Assembly: GCA_017551675.1 (NCBI GenBank)
Contig: JAFZLC010000058.1
Location: 62,001 to 126,000, forward strand
Direction: 5' to 3'
DNA length: 64,000 nucleotides
DNA from: Paludibacteraceae bacterium
GTDB lineage: Bacteria > Bacteroidota > Bacteroidia > Bacteroidales > Paludibacteraceae
Position numbers and translations under genes: made by a program. The notes under the pieces are model-generated. The model saw only the letters and a list, made by a program, of their open reading frames with translations, searched no databases and was not told where the DNA came from. Shown here in pieces: positions 46,160 through 54,952 of the stretch (the first letter of the stretch is position 1; each line of letters opens with the position of its first letter).

Positions 46160-48430
46160 TTATTTGACATGGAATAGAATCATTTTCCGATTACCCTCAT
46201 TGTCTACAATAGAGAGTGTATGGGTACCTGTGTCGGGTTTTAGACTCAGTTGATGCTCATCTTGTGTCTCACCAACGTAGCAGTTGTCTATATGCCAATA
46301 GAGCGAGGTGTTGGGCTTTCTTGCCACGGCTTTGAATACCACTTTTTCAGGCATTCCGTTAAATCCACGAGGGATGATAAGTGTGGTTCCATGTTCTGGA
46401 TAGATGAAATCAACTTGGTCGATGGTGGTACCTGAACAACCCTCTTTGAAAGGTGGTAGTGGTTGATAGTTAACATGTTTCATTTTGTAGTAATACTCCT
46501 GCGCGGCGGGCAATATAAAGCGGGAGACGGTCTTCATCTCCGACATCTCTGCACAATCGGCGTTGACTTGCCACTTCTCATCTAGTGTGAGATGAACATA
46601 TCGGCAATACGGACAGGTTGATGTGTTTTTTGCTACCGACAATGTCCATACTGTCTCTACATCGTTGCATAGGTTGCTGGCAATATGACCACTGTGTTTA
46701 CAAATCTTCATCTGTTCCATTCCTTTGGTGACGGGCGAGAACCATTTGGCGTCATCCAACATGGAGAAGACATCAAACATAACAGGTGCTGCAAAGCCAA
46801 CGCCAGTCATACCTGCTCTACCCTCTCCAGTCGCATTTCCAACCCATACTCCCACCACATATTTGGGGGTTAGACCGATCGACCATGCGTCTCGGTTACC
46901 CCAACTCGTACCCGTTTTCCATGCCACATTCTTCATACTTTTGAACTGAGACCATTGTGCCTCCTCTTCTGGTCGGTTGAGTCGCGACATGGCATCGAAA
47001 GTATACCAGATGGCTGGTAGACTGATTCTTGAATTTTTGGGCTCTTCGTTATGAGACAACTGATATGCCAGTTTTTGGTACATGTGACATAAGTCCCAAA
47101 GGGTTACCTCTGCCCCTCCTAATATGATGGATGCACCATAGTGATCTTCGTCATAATGTAAGGTTGTGAGTCCTAACCACTTCAGGTCTGCCATAAAACG
47201 TGCCGTTGTATGCATTGACAACATACGTACCAATGGTACATTCAGAGATTGAATGATGGCCTCGTCGGCATGAACGGAACCGCTATAGCTTTTGTTGAAG
47301 TTGGAAGGCGTAAATCCGTTGATAGACAATGGCGTGTCTGAGATAAGTTGCTTAGGAGTGATCTCTCCGGAGGTCAGCATGGTGGCATATAAGAAGGGTT
47401 TCAGTGTGCTACCAGGACTGCGTTCGCCTTGTATCATATCCACCTGAATTGCCTCCGATTCGGAGTTGGTGGTGTTGCCGATATAAGCAATTGGTTCGCC
47501 CGTTTCGACATCTAAAACTAAAATAGCGATGTTTTCAATGTAGTTAGAGCGAGTGTATATGCGACAGTAGTTGTCAGCCAGATTTTGTAGCTGATGTTGT
47601 AGTCGATTGTTGATCTGTGTGTGAAGCACCTTTCCCTTCTGCTTTTTAGAGAGGTAATCAATGAGATGAGGGGCATCATTAGGAATTTTGTAAGGCACTT
47701 CTGGAAGTGGCTCATTGACAGATAATTCCAAATCTTCTTTAGAGATGATACCGTTCTTGTAAAGAGTTGTTAGTAGTTGGTCGCGTTTTTCTTTAAGTCG
47801 CAGACGATTTTTACCCAGATGGATGAGAGAGGGTGCGTTGGGTAAAACGGCTAGCGTTGCACATTCAGCCCATGAGAGTCGAGATATGTCTCTGTAGAAA
47901 TAACGCCAAGTAGCCGCATCCACACCTACAATGTTACCACCAAAAGGCGCATGCGAGATATACATGCGCAAGATTTCATCTTTCGAGTAGGTAGCCTCAA
48001 TATCTACAGCCCACAGAGCTTCAATCAATTTGTTCTTTATGGTTCGTGGCTGATTGCCTCGAGCCATTCGGGCCAACTGCATGGTGAGGGTACTTCCACC
48101 CTCTTTGATATTCTGCGATGCAATGTTCTTTTTCATTGCACGGACGATGGAAATGGGATCTATGCCAAAATGAGAATAGAACCGTTTGTCTTCATAATTG
48201 ATTAGGCAGGTGACAAATCGTTGATTGATTGAATCTGTTTCTGGGAAACGCCATTGTCCATCTTGGGCGATACGAGCCCCTAACAATGCATTTTGTTCGT
48301 CCAATAAGATGGTGGATGTGGAGTCTGAAAACAATTTTGATGGAATGAAAAATACATGTATCACCAAGAAAAGTGTGATGAAAGCAAGTAAAAGTGTTGA
48401 AAAAATATGTCTCTTCTTATGATAAGCCAT
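46160..48430 (-). CDS. pbpC: Penicillin-binding protein 1C
   Basis: Bifunctional peptidoglycan synthase of the PBP1C class. A membrane anchor lies near residues 10-30. The GT51 glycosyltransferase follows, with EDKRFYSHFGIDP and EGGSTLTMQLARM. The transpeptidase domain has S-x-x-K in SPGSTLKPF and KTGTSWGNRDAWS. A C-terminal Ig-like BiPBP_C domain ends with HIDNCYVGET. The length of 756 is typical. Its neighbour, the alpha-2-macroglobulin, is the classic genomic partner and is thought to guard the periplasm when the wall is repaired. Confidence 0.95.
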   Translation of the reverse strand: MAYHKKRHIFSTLLLAFITLFLVIHVFFIPSKLFSDSTSTILLDEQNALLGARIAQDGQWRFPETDSINQRFVTCLINYEDKRFYSHFGIDPISIVRAMKKNIASQNIKEGGSTLTMQLARMARGNQPRTIKNKLIEALWAVDIEATYSKDEILRMYISHAPFGGNIVGVDAATWRYFYRDISRLSWAECATLAVLPNAPSLIHLGKNRLRLKEKRDQLLTTLYKNGIISKEDLELSVNEPLPEVPYKIPNDAPHLIDYLSKKQKGKVLHTQINNRLQHQLQNLADNYCRIYTRSNYIENIAILVLDVETGEPIAYIGNTTNSESEAIQVDMIQGERSPGSTLKPFLYATMLTSGEITPKQLISDTPLSINGFTPSNFNKSYSGSVHADEAIIQSLNVPLVRMLSMHTTARFMADLKWLGLTTLHYDEDHYGASIILGGAEVTLWDLCHMYQKLAYQLSHNEEPKNSRISLPAIWYTFDAMSRLNRPEEEAQWSQFKSMKNVAWKTGTSWGNRDAWSIGLTPKYVVGVWVGNATGEGRAGMTGVGFAAPVMFDVFSMLDDAKWFSPVTKGMEQMKICKHSGHIASNLCNDVETVWTLSVAKNTSTCPYCRYVHLTLDEKWQVNADCAEMSEMKTVSRFILPAAQEYYYKMKHVNYQPLPPFKEGCSGTTIDQVDFIYPEHGTTLIIPRGFNGMPEKVVFKAVARKPNTSLYWHIDNCYVGETQDEHQLSLKPDTGTHTLSIVDNEGNRKMILFHVK

Positions 48431-48541
48431 CTATATTCTATCCGTTTTTTTGTAAAACAAAGGTACTTCTTTTCTTTGATTTTTTTCGTAACTTGCGAAA
48501 GTTTTTAGTTAAAAGGAGTAATAAGGAAACTTCTAAATTTT

Positions 48542-48904
48542 ATGACAATGTTGTTGAAAAAAAGAATAATAGCAATTTTGTGTTTAATTCCTGTGGCCAT
48601 TCTATTGTTGTGGGTCATCTATCATGTATCGGAGAATCATCACGTATGGGGATCTTTGTTGTTTGTTATAAATGTTTATATATGGTTGAGAATAACGCCA
48701 TTAAGAATTCATCATGGCGATCCAGCTGGTATTGGCATGGCTGATGGATTTGAAGCATTGATCAACATGGTGAAGTCTGTTGTGTTGGGAATTATATTTT
48801 ACCTTTTACTGACGTTTGTTGAGTCTGATAGGGTTTTACCAATCTGTATGGGATTGTTATCCCTCTACTTTCTCAAACGTCTTATCTGGAGGGGATCAGA
48901 ATGA
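48542..48904 (+). CDS. Small membrane protein, G-D-P-A-G family (copy 1)
   Basis: A 120-residue protein with about four hydrophobic segments (near 8-27, 35-52, 73-93 and 96-113). Between segments two and three is the loop HHGDPAGIGMADGFEALI, strongly resembling loops in the next protein (SSDPAGAGVEASLG) and in the 579-residue protein (DGDAAGNGMAAGFSAI). I recognise no known family. It is first of three same-direction genes before the Hcp gene. Start: MTMLLKKR, 111 bases from divergent pbpC. Confidence 0.7.
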   Translation: MTMLLKKRIIAILCLIPVAILLLWVIYHVSENHHVWGSLLFVINVYIWLRITPLRIHHGDPAGIGMADGFEALINMVKSVVLGIIFYLLLTFVESDRVLPICMGLLSLYFLKRLIWRGSE

Positions 48905-48939
48905 TATAATAATATTGTTTTTATCAAAATTCTATAACA

Positions 48940-49290
48940 ATGGGGTCTTCAAAAGACATTGGATCATATCTTATTTTAGCAGCCATCGGCATAGTACTAT
49001 TGGTGGTCATCTATTTTATGGCGAGGTGGAAGCCTCTAGTGGGTACCATAACGTTTGGAATAGGTGTTGGGATATGGTTGTTTATTACTCCCCCAAGAAG
49101 TAGTAGCGATCCTGCAGGTGCAGGAGTGGAAGCTAGCTTGGGTTGTATCTTCAACATAATCAAAAGTGTTGTGTTATCGGTGGTGTTTTATTATTTTATG
49201 AAACATTACGCACCAGATACGGTTCTGTTGGTTACCATGATATTGCTGGTACTCTATTTTGGTAAACGACTTATTTATACAGATTTTTAA
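48940..49290 (+). CDS. Small membrane protein, G-D-P-A-G family (copy 2)
   Basis: A 116-residue paralogue of the preceding gene: two hydrophobic segments, the loop RSSSDPAGAGVEASLG, then NIIKSVVLSVVFYYF and LLVLYFGKRLIY, aligned without gaps to copy 1. Gap to copy 1 is 35 bases, so they are probably one transcript. Function unknown. Confidence 0.7.
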   Translation: MGSSKDIGSYLILAAIGIVLLVVIYFMARWKPLVGTITFGIGVGIWLFITPPRSSSDPAGAGVEASLGCIFNIIKSVVLSVVFYYFMKHYAPDTVLLVTMILLVLYFGKRLIYTDF

Positions 49291-49464
49291 GGTGAATTCT
49301 ATAATTCAATTTTATATAAAAAAATAAATATGTGGGTTAATAACAATTTCGATGCATAGGATTTTTTCGGTTTGTCTGTACAGACGCAAAGCATTGCGTC
49401 TCTTCAAAAGAAAATCGAAATAATTCAGAAATGTTCAAGATATGAATTTATAGAACCCACCTAA
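49291..49464. repeat. MITE-like inverted-repeat element, family 1, copy B
   Basis: About 174 bases with imperfect terminal inverted repeats related to AGGTGxxTTCTATAAxTTCA. It contains a hairpin (about 49,379-49,406) and an interior segment (about 49,398-49,464) alignable with 45,970-46,036. Fills the gap between two genes of the membrane-protein cluster. Confidence 0.65.
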
Positions 49465-49476
49465 AATGGTTAATTT

Positions 49477-51216
49477 ATGATGAATTTGATTTCTTTGGCT
49501 ATTGCCATCATTTTTTTTGTGATTGGTTTTATGATTCACAACACATGGTCGTCGCTCTTCTATTCGTTAGGTTTAATTGTTGTGGCGGCGGTAGCAAGTT
49601 ACAATTGGGTTCCGTTGGTGGAATATGTGGGCCCGTGTCAACCAGAGAACAATAGCACCTTTTGGAAACTGGTCTTGACCATTATTCTTCAGCTGGTAGC
49701 CATCTATTATGCATCGAGGGAGTATCCTATCTTAGGCGCCATCGCTCTTGGTTTTTTTGTTTGGGGATGGCTTTATGTGGAACCTATTAGTCATGATGGT
49801 GATGCAGCCGGGAATGGCATGGCAGCAGGCTTTAGTGCCATCGCCTATGTGGTCATAGCTCTGTTTTTATCGATTCTGTTTTATGCGATAGTCAAATTGT
49901 CCCACCGCCATGAAGTTTTGGTAATTTGCGTGACTCTGCTTGCTTTGTTTTTTGTGTATAATGCCTTGCTCAGCAACTATTATAATAGAACGTCGGGTAA
50001 AGATGCAGAATATACAGCTCGCTTTTGGTATAAATGTTCGTTGCAGGAATATATCATCAGAACGTATAGGGAACAGATGTTGGAACCGAATGGATTATGG
50101 ATGCTTAAAGATGTGGGGCTTGACCATGTAAAAGAAGAAGTTGATGATAAAGTAGATTATGGTGACCCTGCTCAGGACGCGGAATTGATTAAGTATGAAA
50201 TCTCTATTAAATCACATCCGCTTCCTGTTATGTTGTTGGATGTGCGATATAAGGAAGACACGGATTCTATAGAAACTATAAAACTCCCCCAAAAAGGACG
50301 ATATATCTCAAAAAAAGAGTGGGTGTATCCTTTTTTTGAAGAAAATCATCATTCTATTCTGATTAGAAGTGAAAATGGTTCCATTTTGATTAACATGGTT
50401 TGGGCAGATCCTTTGGATAGGAATGTCTACACATTCTCCAGTACATTGGATGAGAACGATCTGATGAGATATAAATCCTATTTTAATAATTACAATTTAC
50501 AATATTACATCGCATCGGAAGGGAAAGTTTTCCTTTATATAAGTGATAGTGATGAAATTCACAGCTCCCTTATCGGATGTGTTGGCACGGGAGTGAAGAG
50601 TGACGATTATAATGAACTACTTAAGAAGAAATGTGATGAAGACAATCTGGAGGCTGCATTTGATAAGGTGGGTAATTACATCAAGGAATATGATCGTTGG
50701 TCTTGGAATGATTTTTCATTGAACTATTTAGAAAATGCAATATATCTACCCGATCGTTTTAAGGATAGAGTATCGGACACCTTCAACTATCAGGTTAAAT
50801 TTGAAGCGGTAGAGGGAGAATACACCATGGAGAAGATGGGACTGCTCTTTTTTGACAAAGACAAATGCATTGAGAAGGAGATGGATTTACAAAAACGTCC
50901 GCGAGTAAAGGACTTCTTCTCTATATGGAAAGTGGGTGGTCGAACATACATAGCTTTCCTATTCTTTGATGTGGAGGAGATGGTTCGTGTGTTTAAAGAA
51001 GCATACGGAAATGATCCAATGCAAGAGGGCTGTTTGAAGATAAAGTTAGGGAAAAAACAGAAAAAGAATGAAATTACGTTGACGGTATCGGGCAAAACCT
51101 ATCCGATAGAAAATGTGGAGATGAAAGTCTACAGCTTAGTATCCGATAAATGCGACCTACTCTACAAGAATTATGAAGGAAATCATAAGAATGAGTTGGG
51201 TTGTGGCGCGAAGTAA
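49477..51216 (+). CDS. Fusion of G-D-x-A-G membrane domain with a DUF2931-like C-terminal domain
   Basis: A 579-residue protein. Residues 1-165 hold about six hydrophobic segments, the last four matching the two preceding small proteins, with the loop HDGDAAGNGMAAGFSAI near residue 112. The rest is soluble. Its C-terminal ~150 residues (FFSIWKVGGRTYIAFLFF, VEEMVRVFKEAYGNDPMQ, LLYKNYEGNHKN) match the C-terminus of the 62.6 kb lipoprotein. That places it among DUF2931-type proteins, which occur in Bacteroidetes T6SS neighbourhoods. Membrane anchoring plus proximity to hcp suggests an immunity or cargo role; this is inference. Confidence 0.7.
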   Translation: MMNLISLAIAIIFFVIGFMIHNTWSSLFYSLGLIVVAAVASYNWVPLVEYVGPCQPENNSTFWKLVLTIILQLVAIYYASREYPILGAIALGFFVWGWLYVEPISHDGDAAGNGMAAGFSAIAYVVIALFLSILFYAIVKLSHRHEVLVICVTLLALFFVYNALLSNYYNRTSGKDAEYTARFWYKCSLQEYIIRTYREQMLEPNGLWMLKDVGLDHVKEEVDDKVDYGDPAQDAELIKYEISIKSHPLPVMLLDVRYKEDTDSIETIKLPQKGRYISKKEWVYPFFEENHHSILIRSENGSILINMVWADPLDRNVYTFSSTLDENDLMRYKSYFNNYNLQYYIASEGKVFLYISDSDEIHSSLIGCVGTGVKSDDYNELLKKKCDEDNLEAAFDKVGNYIKEYDRWSWNDFSLNYLENAIYLPDRFKDRVSDTFNYQVKFEAVEGEYTMEKMGLLFFDKDKCIEKEMDLQKRPRVKDFFSIWKVGGRTYIAFLFFDVEEMVRVFKEAYGNDPMQEGCLKIKLGKKQKKNEITLTVSGKTYPIENVEMKVYSLVSDKCDLLYKNYEGNHKNELGCGAK

Positions 51217-51222
51217 GGGTGA

Positions 51223-51264
51223 CACAAAAAAATTGGGGGGAAGTAATTAACCTCCCCCCAATTT
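51223..51264. terminator. Terminator between the fusion gene and hcp
   Basis: AAATTGGGGGG (51,230-51,240) pairs with CCCCCCAATTT (51,254-51,264). On the minus strand a seven-T run follows, so it ends the hcp transcript; it may also stop the plus-strand gene. Confidence 0.85.
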
Positions 51265-51281
51265 CTACCCCTAAGAAGATG

Positions 51282-51674
51282 TTAGGCTGTTGGCCAGTTC
51301 TCTTCGTACTCTGCACCACCGATCTTGATAGTTTGTGCAGAAATTGTGATGTTTATAGCCATTGGAGCAGTTCCAACGATGTTAATACCCTCTGAGAATT
51401 CAATAATGTATGCATTCTCGAATGTGAGTTCCTTCATCATAGATTCTTCGTCACCTTTCTTAAAAATGACGCTACCGCTGAATGGTTTGAATTGGTTGAC
51501 CATAGTTTCAAGGATAGTTGTATCCTCTGTAGATTCAACCTGTACGGTGATACGACCACCATAGATGTTAGATGATGGACGACCCTTAGAGTCAACGTCA
51601 CGTCTTAAAGAATAATTACAGGTGAGTACATCATACTCTTTACCGCCTAATTTCAATGTGGATCTGAAAGCCAT
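51282..51674 (-). CDS. tssD: Type VI secretion tube protein TssD (Hcp), Bacteroidetes type
   Basis: A 130-residue ring-forming protein that stacks into the T6SS inner tube and carries effectors. MAFRSTLKLGGKEYDVLTC at the N-terminus, SLRRDVDSKGRPSSNIYGG and the late FENAYIIEFSEGINI are hallmarks of the Bacteroidetes TssD family. Single gene with its own promoter and terminator and no other T6SS structural gene nearby. It is thus either an orphan copy or at the edge of a locus outside the window. Confidence 0.93.
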   Translation of the reverse strand: MAFRSTLKLGGKEYDVLTCNYSLRRDVDSKGRPSSNIYGGRITVQVESTEDTTILETMVNQFKPFSGSVIFKKGDEESMMKELTFENAYIIEFSEGINIVGTAPMAINITISAQTIKIGGAEYEENWPTA

Positions 51675-51851
51675 AATTTTTAAATTTTAATTGTTTATAA
51701 TAATTTTTTTTTAAATAATTCAAGTCTATATTGAATAGGTACTACCCTATTTCAAATGTTGGATTCTCATTTTATTCTGCAGAAAAATTAAACCCTGTTG
51801 TTGTGTTTGAATCTCTTTTATCTCTATAAAAGTTGTTCGTTAAACACATTA

Positions 51852-51884
51852 CAAATGTAGTGAAATATGGATTTGGACACCAAA
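51852..51884 (-). promoter_or_regulatory. Promoter of tssD/hcp
   Basis: Reading leftward: TTTG (51,884-51,881), a 21-base spacer and TACATTTG (51,859-51,852), a near-perfect Bacteroidetes promoter. The start codon is at 51,674, giving an untranslated leader of about 170 AT-rich bases, long for this group. Confidence 0.8.
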
Positions 51885-52393
51885 GTAAAGTCGGAAAACT
51901 TTTTTAATAAGTGTCATTCTTTTTAAATGCTAATATCTATTTATAGTAAAATAATTAAATTTAATCAATATGATTTCGATAAAAATCATTTAATTTTTCG
52001 GAGGAGTGAACAAAGGTCCTATTTTGAGTTAAGAATTAAGAGGTAAGAATTAAGAATTATATGGGGCGAATCGTTTGTCGTAGGGACGTCGCGTGCGGCG
52101 TCTGTTGTATTAACGGCGTTGCCATGGGCTATATCTGTTCCGGCCTTTCAGGCCTATGTGCATATCCCCCGATGGAAGCTTAACTCTTAACTCTTAATTC
52201 TTAATTTTTTATTATATTTGTCCACGTATATCAAAAAAAAACAGGCAACAATATCAGTTCATTTAAGAATCTGAATAAATGAATTAAGTTTTATGTACAA
52301 TATGTACAGAAACTGGTCTGAAAGGCCATAACAGATTTAGTCTATGGACATTGCTTGGGGTATAAAATTATATGTTCTTGTTATATATATCGT
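51885..52393. other. Intergenic region with dispersed repeats
   Basis: No gene found. It holds a 180-base inverted-repeat element (52,028-52,207) and a shorter degenerate copy of its interior in the opposite orientation (52,314-52,362). The remainder is AT-rich sequence without a clear promoter for the following gene. Confidence 0.6.
52028..52207. repeat. MITE-like inverted-repeat element, family 2, full copy
   Basis: Terminal inverted repeats are built of AAGAATTAAGAGTTAAG-type sequence (52,028-52,059 and 52,180-52,204). The interior carries a hairpin (about 52,083-52,103, GGACG...CGTC), a GGCGTTGCC segment, ACAGATATAGCC on the minus strand, and GGCCTTTCAGGCC. Related copies are at 52,314-52,362 and 57,357-57,446, and the hairpin recurs near 55,916. 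Confidence 0.7.
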
Positions 52394-54919
52394 ATGAAAA
52401 GTAAAATTTTTTATATTATCGGTGCTATCCTATTAATTCTATTGATTTGTGCAGTTATATATTATGTTTGTGATTCATCTGTTGGATCACAAGAAAATGA
52501 AATGCCTAAAAAGGAATTGGATGAGAATCAAACAAGAGAAAATGATGATTATGAAGAATCTGGTGTTAAAACATTTACAGTAAACGGAGTGTCTTTCAAT
52601 ATGATACAAGTTAATTATGAGAACAATTGTATACTTGGTTCTTATATGGAAGGAATTGGGTATAGAGAAGAAAGTTATGACGAAGATCAGAGCGATGAGG
52701 ATTTGAAAAATGAAAGCGACACAAAATCGACAATATCTGATACAGAAGAAGAAGCATACACAGATACTAGTTTGGGTATAATAAATGGATGTGATGTATG
52801 GGCGGATTATGACGAGGGTCCTACACACAGTGTCTATTTTTCAAATCCTAATTATTATATTGGTGAAACGGAGGTGACCGTGGCTTTGTGGGATGCTGTA
52901 ATGAATGATTCTGTTTCAAAGTATGTATCCCCAAACAAACCTATTGTGAATGTCTCCTGGTATGACTGTTGTTTGTTTATTGATAGATTGAATAAGGCTA
53001 CAGGATATAAATTCAGACTTCCTACAGAAGCGGAATGGGAAGTTGCCGCTTTGGGTGGAGAAGGTGATTCCTATCGTTTTTCTGGAAGTAATATATGTTC
53101 TGATGTGGCGTGGTATACAGAGAATTCAAATGATACGGTTCATGAAGTCGCAAAACTATACGCCAATGAATTAGGTTTGTATGACATGAGTGGAAATGTC
53201 TGGGAGTGGTGTTTGGATTATTATAAGGACAACTATTATTATTTGTGTAAACTCACAGATCCTTTATGTAAGTTTGACACACAAGAAAAGGTTTTACGTG
53301 GAGGTAGTTTTTTAGAGCCTGATAATCGGGTGAGACCAGCACAGAAAAAAGGAAGAGATTTAAATTGGAAAAGTGAAGACTGTGGATTCCGCTTGTATCT
53401 TCAGTTAGACTCGGAAGATGTGTATGAAAATATATGTGAGACGAACACTAATGAATACAATTATGTACCAATATCTAAATACTATAAGGCTAAATTAGAA
53501 AAGCCACAACCCTTTAGAGTGAAGAAAGAGATTCTTCCTGATGGTATAAAGTATGTAATAAATGATGATTACTCTTTCGTCATGAAAAAGGTAGAAGGAG
53601 GTGTTTTTTCAATGGGGAATTCTTCTAACAGTAGAGAGGTGAAATTAACATACGACTACTATATTGCGGAGATTGAGGTTACGAATGAACTTTATGATGT
53701 AATAAACAGATTTGATATAGATGAGGATATTAAGCAGAAACCTGTAGTTAAGATTTCATATAATGAGATATTGGAGTTTATAGATACTCTTAATAAAGCT
53801 ACAGGAGAAAAATTCCGTCTTCCAACAGAAGCTGAATGGGAGTTTGCTGCACGTGGAGGTAATAAAAGTAAATCTTATACCTATGCAGGAACGAACAATA
53901 TTAACGAAATTGTATCTAACAAGGTTGGTGATGTCAAACAATACAACCCCAATGAGTTGGGACTATACGATATGAGTGGTAATGTATGGGAATTCTGTCT
54001 TGATTATTATGAAGAAGACTTTTGCAAATATTTGCCAAGTCTGAACCCTGTAGGATGTCCTTTTGCTACGTCTAGTGTTATAGCTAAGGGCGGTGGCGCA
54101 GATAAGTCTAAAGATGAAGATGACTCCATTTACTTATGTTATTCGAGGGATATTTGGGATCCTATTTTCCAGATTACGAATGTGGGCTTCCGCCTTTGTC
54201 TGTCGAACTTTGTTCCAGATCTGAATGCATATTTTGGTAATATAAAACCAGTTAAGTCTGTGGAATCTGATCATGAATTGTATCGCCTCAATAATAATAT
54301 TTCTTTTAAAATGATTAATGTTAAGGCAGGTAAGTTCACTAAAGATGCAACCGATGTAAACAGAAAGGCAAAAATGATTGTCAATTCAGTTAATGCATTT
54401 ATTGATAAGGATTTTGCTATAGGTGAAACAGAAGTGACACAGGAATTGTTCTATGCCGTTATGGGATTCAACCCGTCACCAATAAAGAATCCTAAGGGTG
54501 CTGTTTCGAATGTTTCTTGGACAGATGCAAAAATATTTATAAAAAAACTGAATGATTTGTTTAAAACGAATTTCAGATTGCCTACTGAGTATGAATGGGA
54601 ATTTGCGGCTAAGGGTGGCGTTTTATCAAAAGGATATGTTTTTTCAGGAAGTAATACGTTGAATGATGTCGCATGGTATAGGTCCAATAGAAAAATAAAA
54701 AAATGTCCTGCTACTGCAACAAAAAAGCCTAATGAACTTGGTCTTTATGATATGAGTGGAAATGTCTGGGAATGGTGCTTTGAAAAAGATAAAGATGGTA
54801 AAATTGTGTATTTGGGAGGTGGCTTTAATAGTGATATGAATGAATGTACTTTCATTAATAGAATGTTAGCTTCAGAGATTTATAAATCAGCTGACTTGGG
54901 ATTCAGATTGGCTCAATAA
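52394..54919 (+). CDS. Membrane-anchored protein with three FGE-sulfatase (SUMF1-like) domains
   Basis: An 841-residue protein from the ATG at 52,394: N-terminal membrane helix (about 3-25), acidic linker, then three tandem formylglycine-generating-enzyme-like domains at about 50-370, 385-610 and 630-840. Each has FRLPTEAEWE (or FRLPTEYEWE), a G-x-N region, GLYDMSGNVWE(W/F)C and a closing GFRL. Members act as non-haem oxidases or as ligand-binding folds. The paired active-site cysteines of true FGEs are not evident, so binding is as likely as catalysis. An acidic insertion interrupts domain one. Position beside hcp hints at a T6SS cargo link. Confidence 0.85.
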   Translation: MKSKIFYIIGAILLILLICAVIYYVCDSSVGSQENEMPKKELDENQTRENDDYEESGVKTFTVNGVSFNMIQVNYENNCILGSYMEGIGYREESYDEDQSDEDLKNESDTKSTISDTEEEAYTDTSLGIINGCDVWADYDEGPTHSVYFSNPNYYIGETEVTVALWDAVMNDSVSKYVSPNKPIVNVSWYDCCLFIDRLNKATGYKFRLPTEAEWEVAALGGEGDSYRFSGSNICSDVAWYTENSNDTVHEVAKLYANELGLYDMSGNVWEWCLDYYKDNYYYLCKLTDPLCKFDTQEKVLRGGSFLEPDNRVRPAQKKGRDLNWKSEDCGFRLYLQLDSEDVYENICETNTNEYNYVPISKYYKAKLEKPQPFRVKKEILPDGIKYVINDDYSFVMKKVEGGVFSMGNSSNSREVKLTYDYYIAEIEVTNELYDVINRFDIDEDIKQKPVVKISYNEILEFIDTLNKATGEKFRLPTEAEWEFAARGGNKSKSYTYAGTNNINEIVSNKVGDVKQYNPNELGLYDMSGNVWEFCLDYYEEDFCKYLPSLNPVGCPFATSSVIAKGGGADKSKDEDDSIYLCYSRDIWDPIFQITNVGFRLCLSNFVPDLNAYFGNIKPVKSVESDHELYRLNNNISFKMINVKAGKFTKDATDVNRKAKMIVNSVNAFIDKDFAIGETEVTQELFYAVMGFNPSPIKNPKGAVSNVSWTDAKIFIKKLNDLFKTNFRLPTEYEWEFAAKGGVLSKGYVFSGSNTLNDVAWYRSNRKIKKCPATATKKPNELGLYDMSGNVWEWCFEKDKDGKIVYLGGGFNSDMNECTFINRMLASEIYKSADLGFRLAQ

Positions 54920-54952
54920 TGTTTAATGTATAATAAATAAAAAATTAGAAAA

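Noticed and set aside
51282-51674. Hcp gene as a phage tail-tube gene
   Set aside because: The sequence is typical of Bacteroidetes TssD and no phage genes are nearby.
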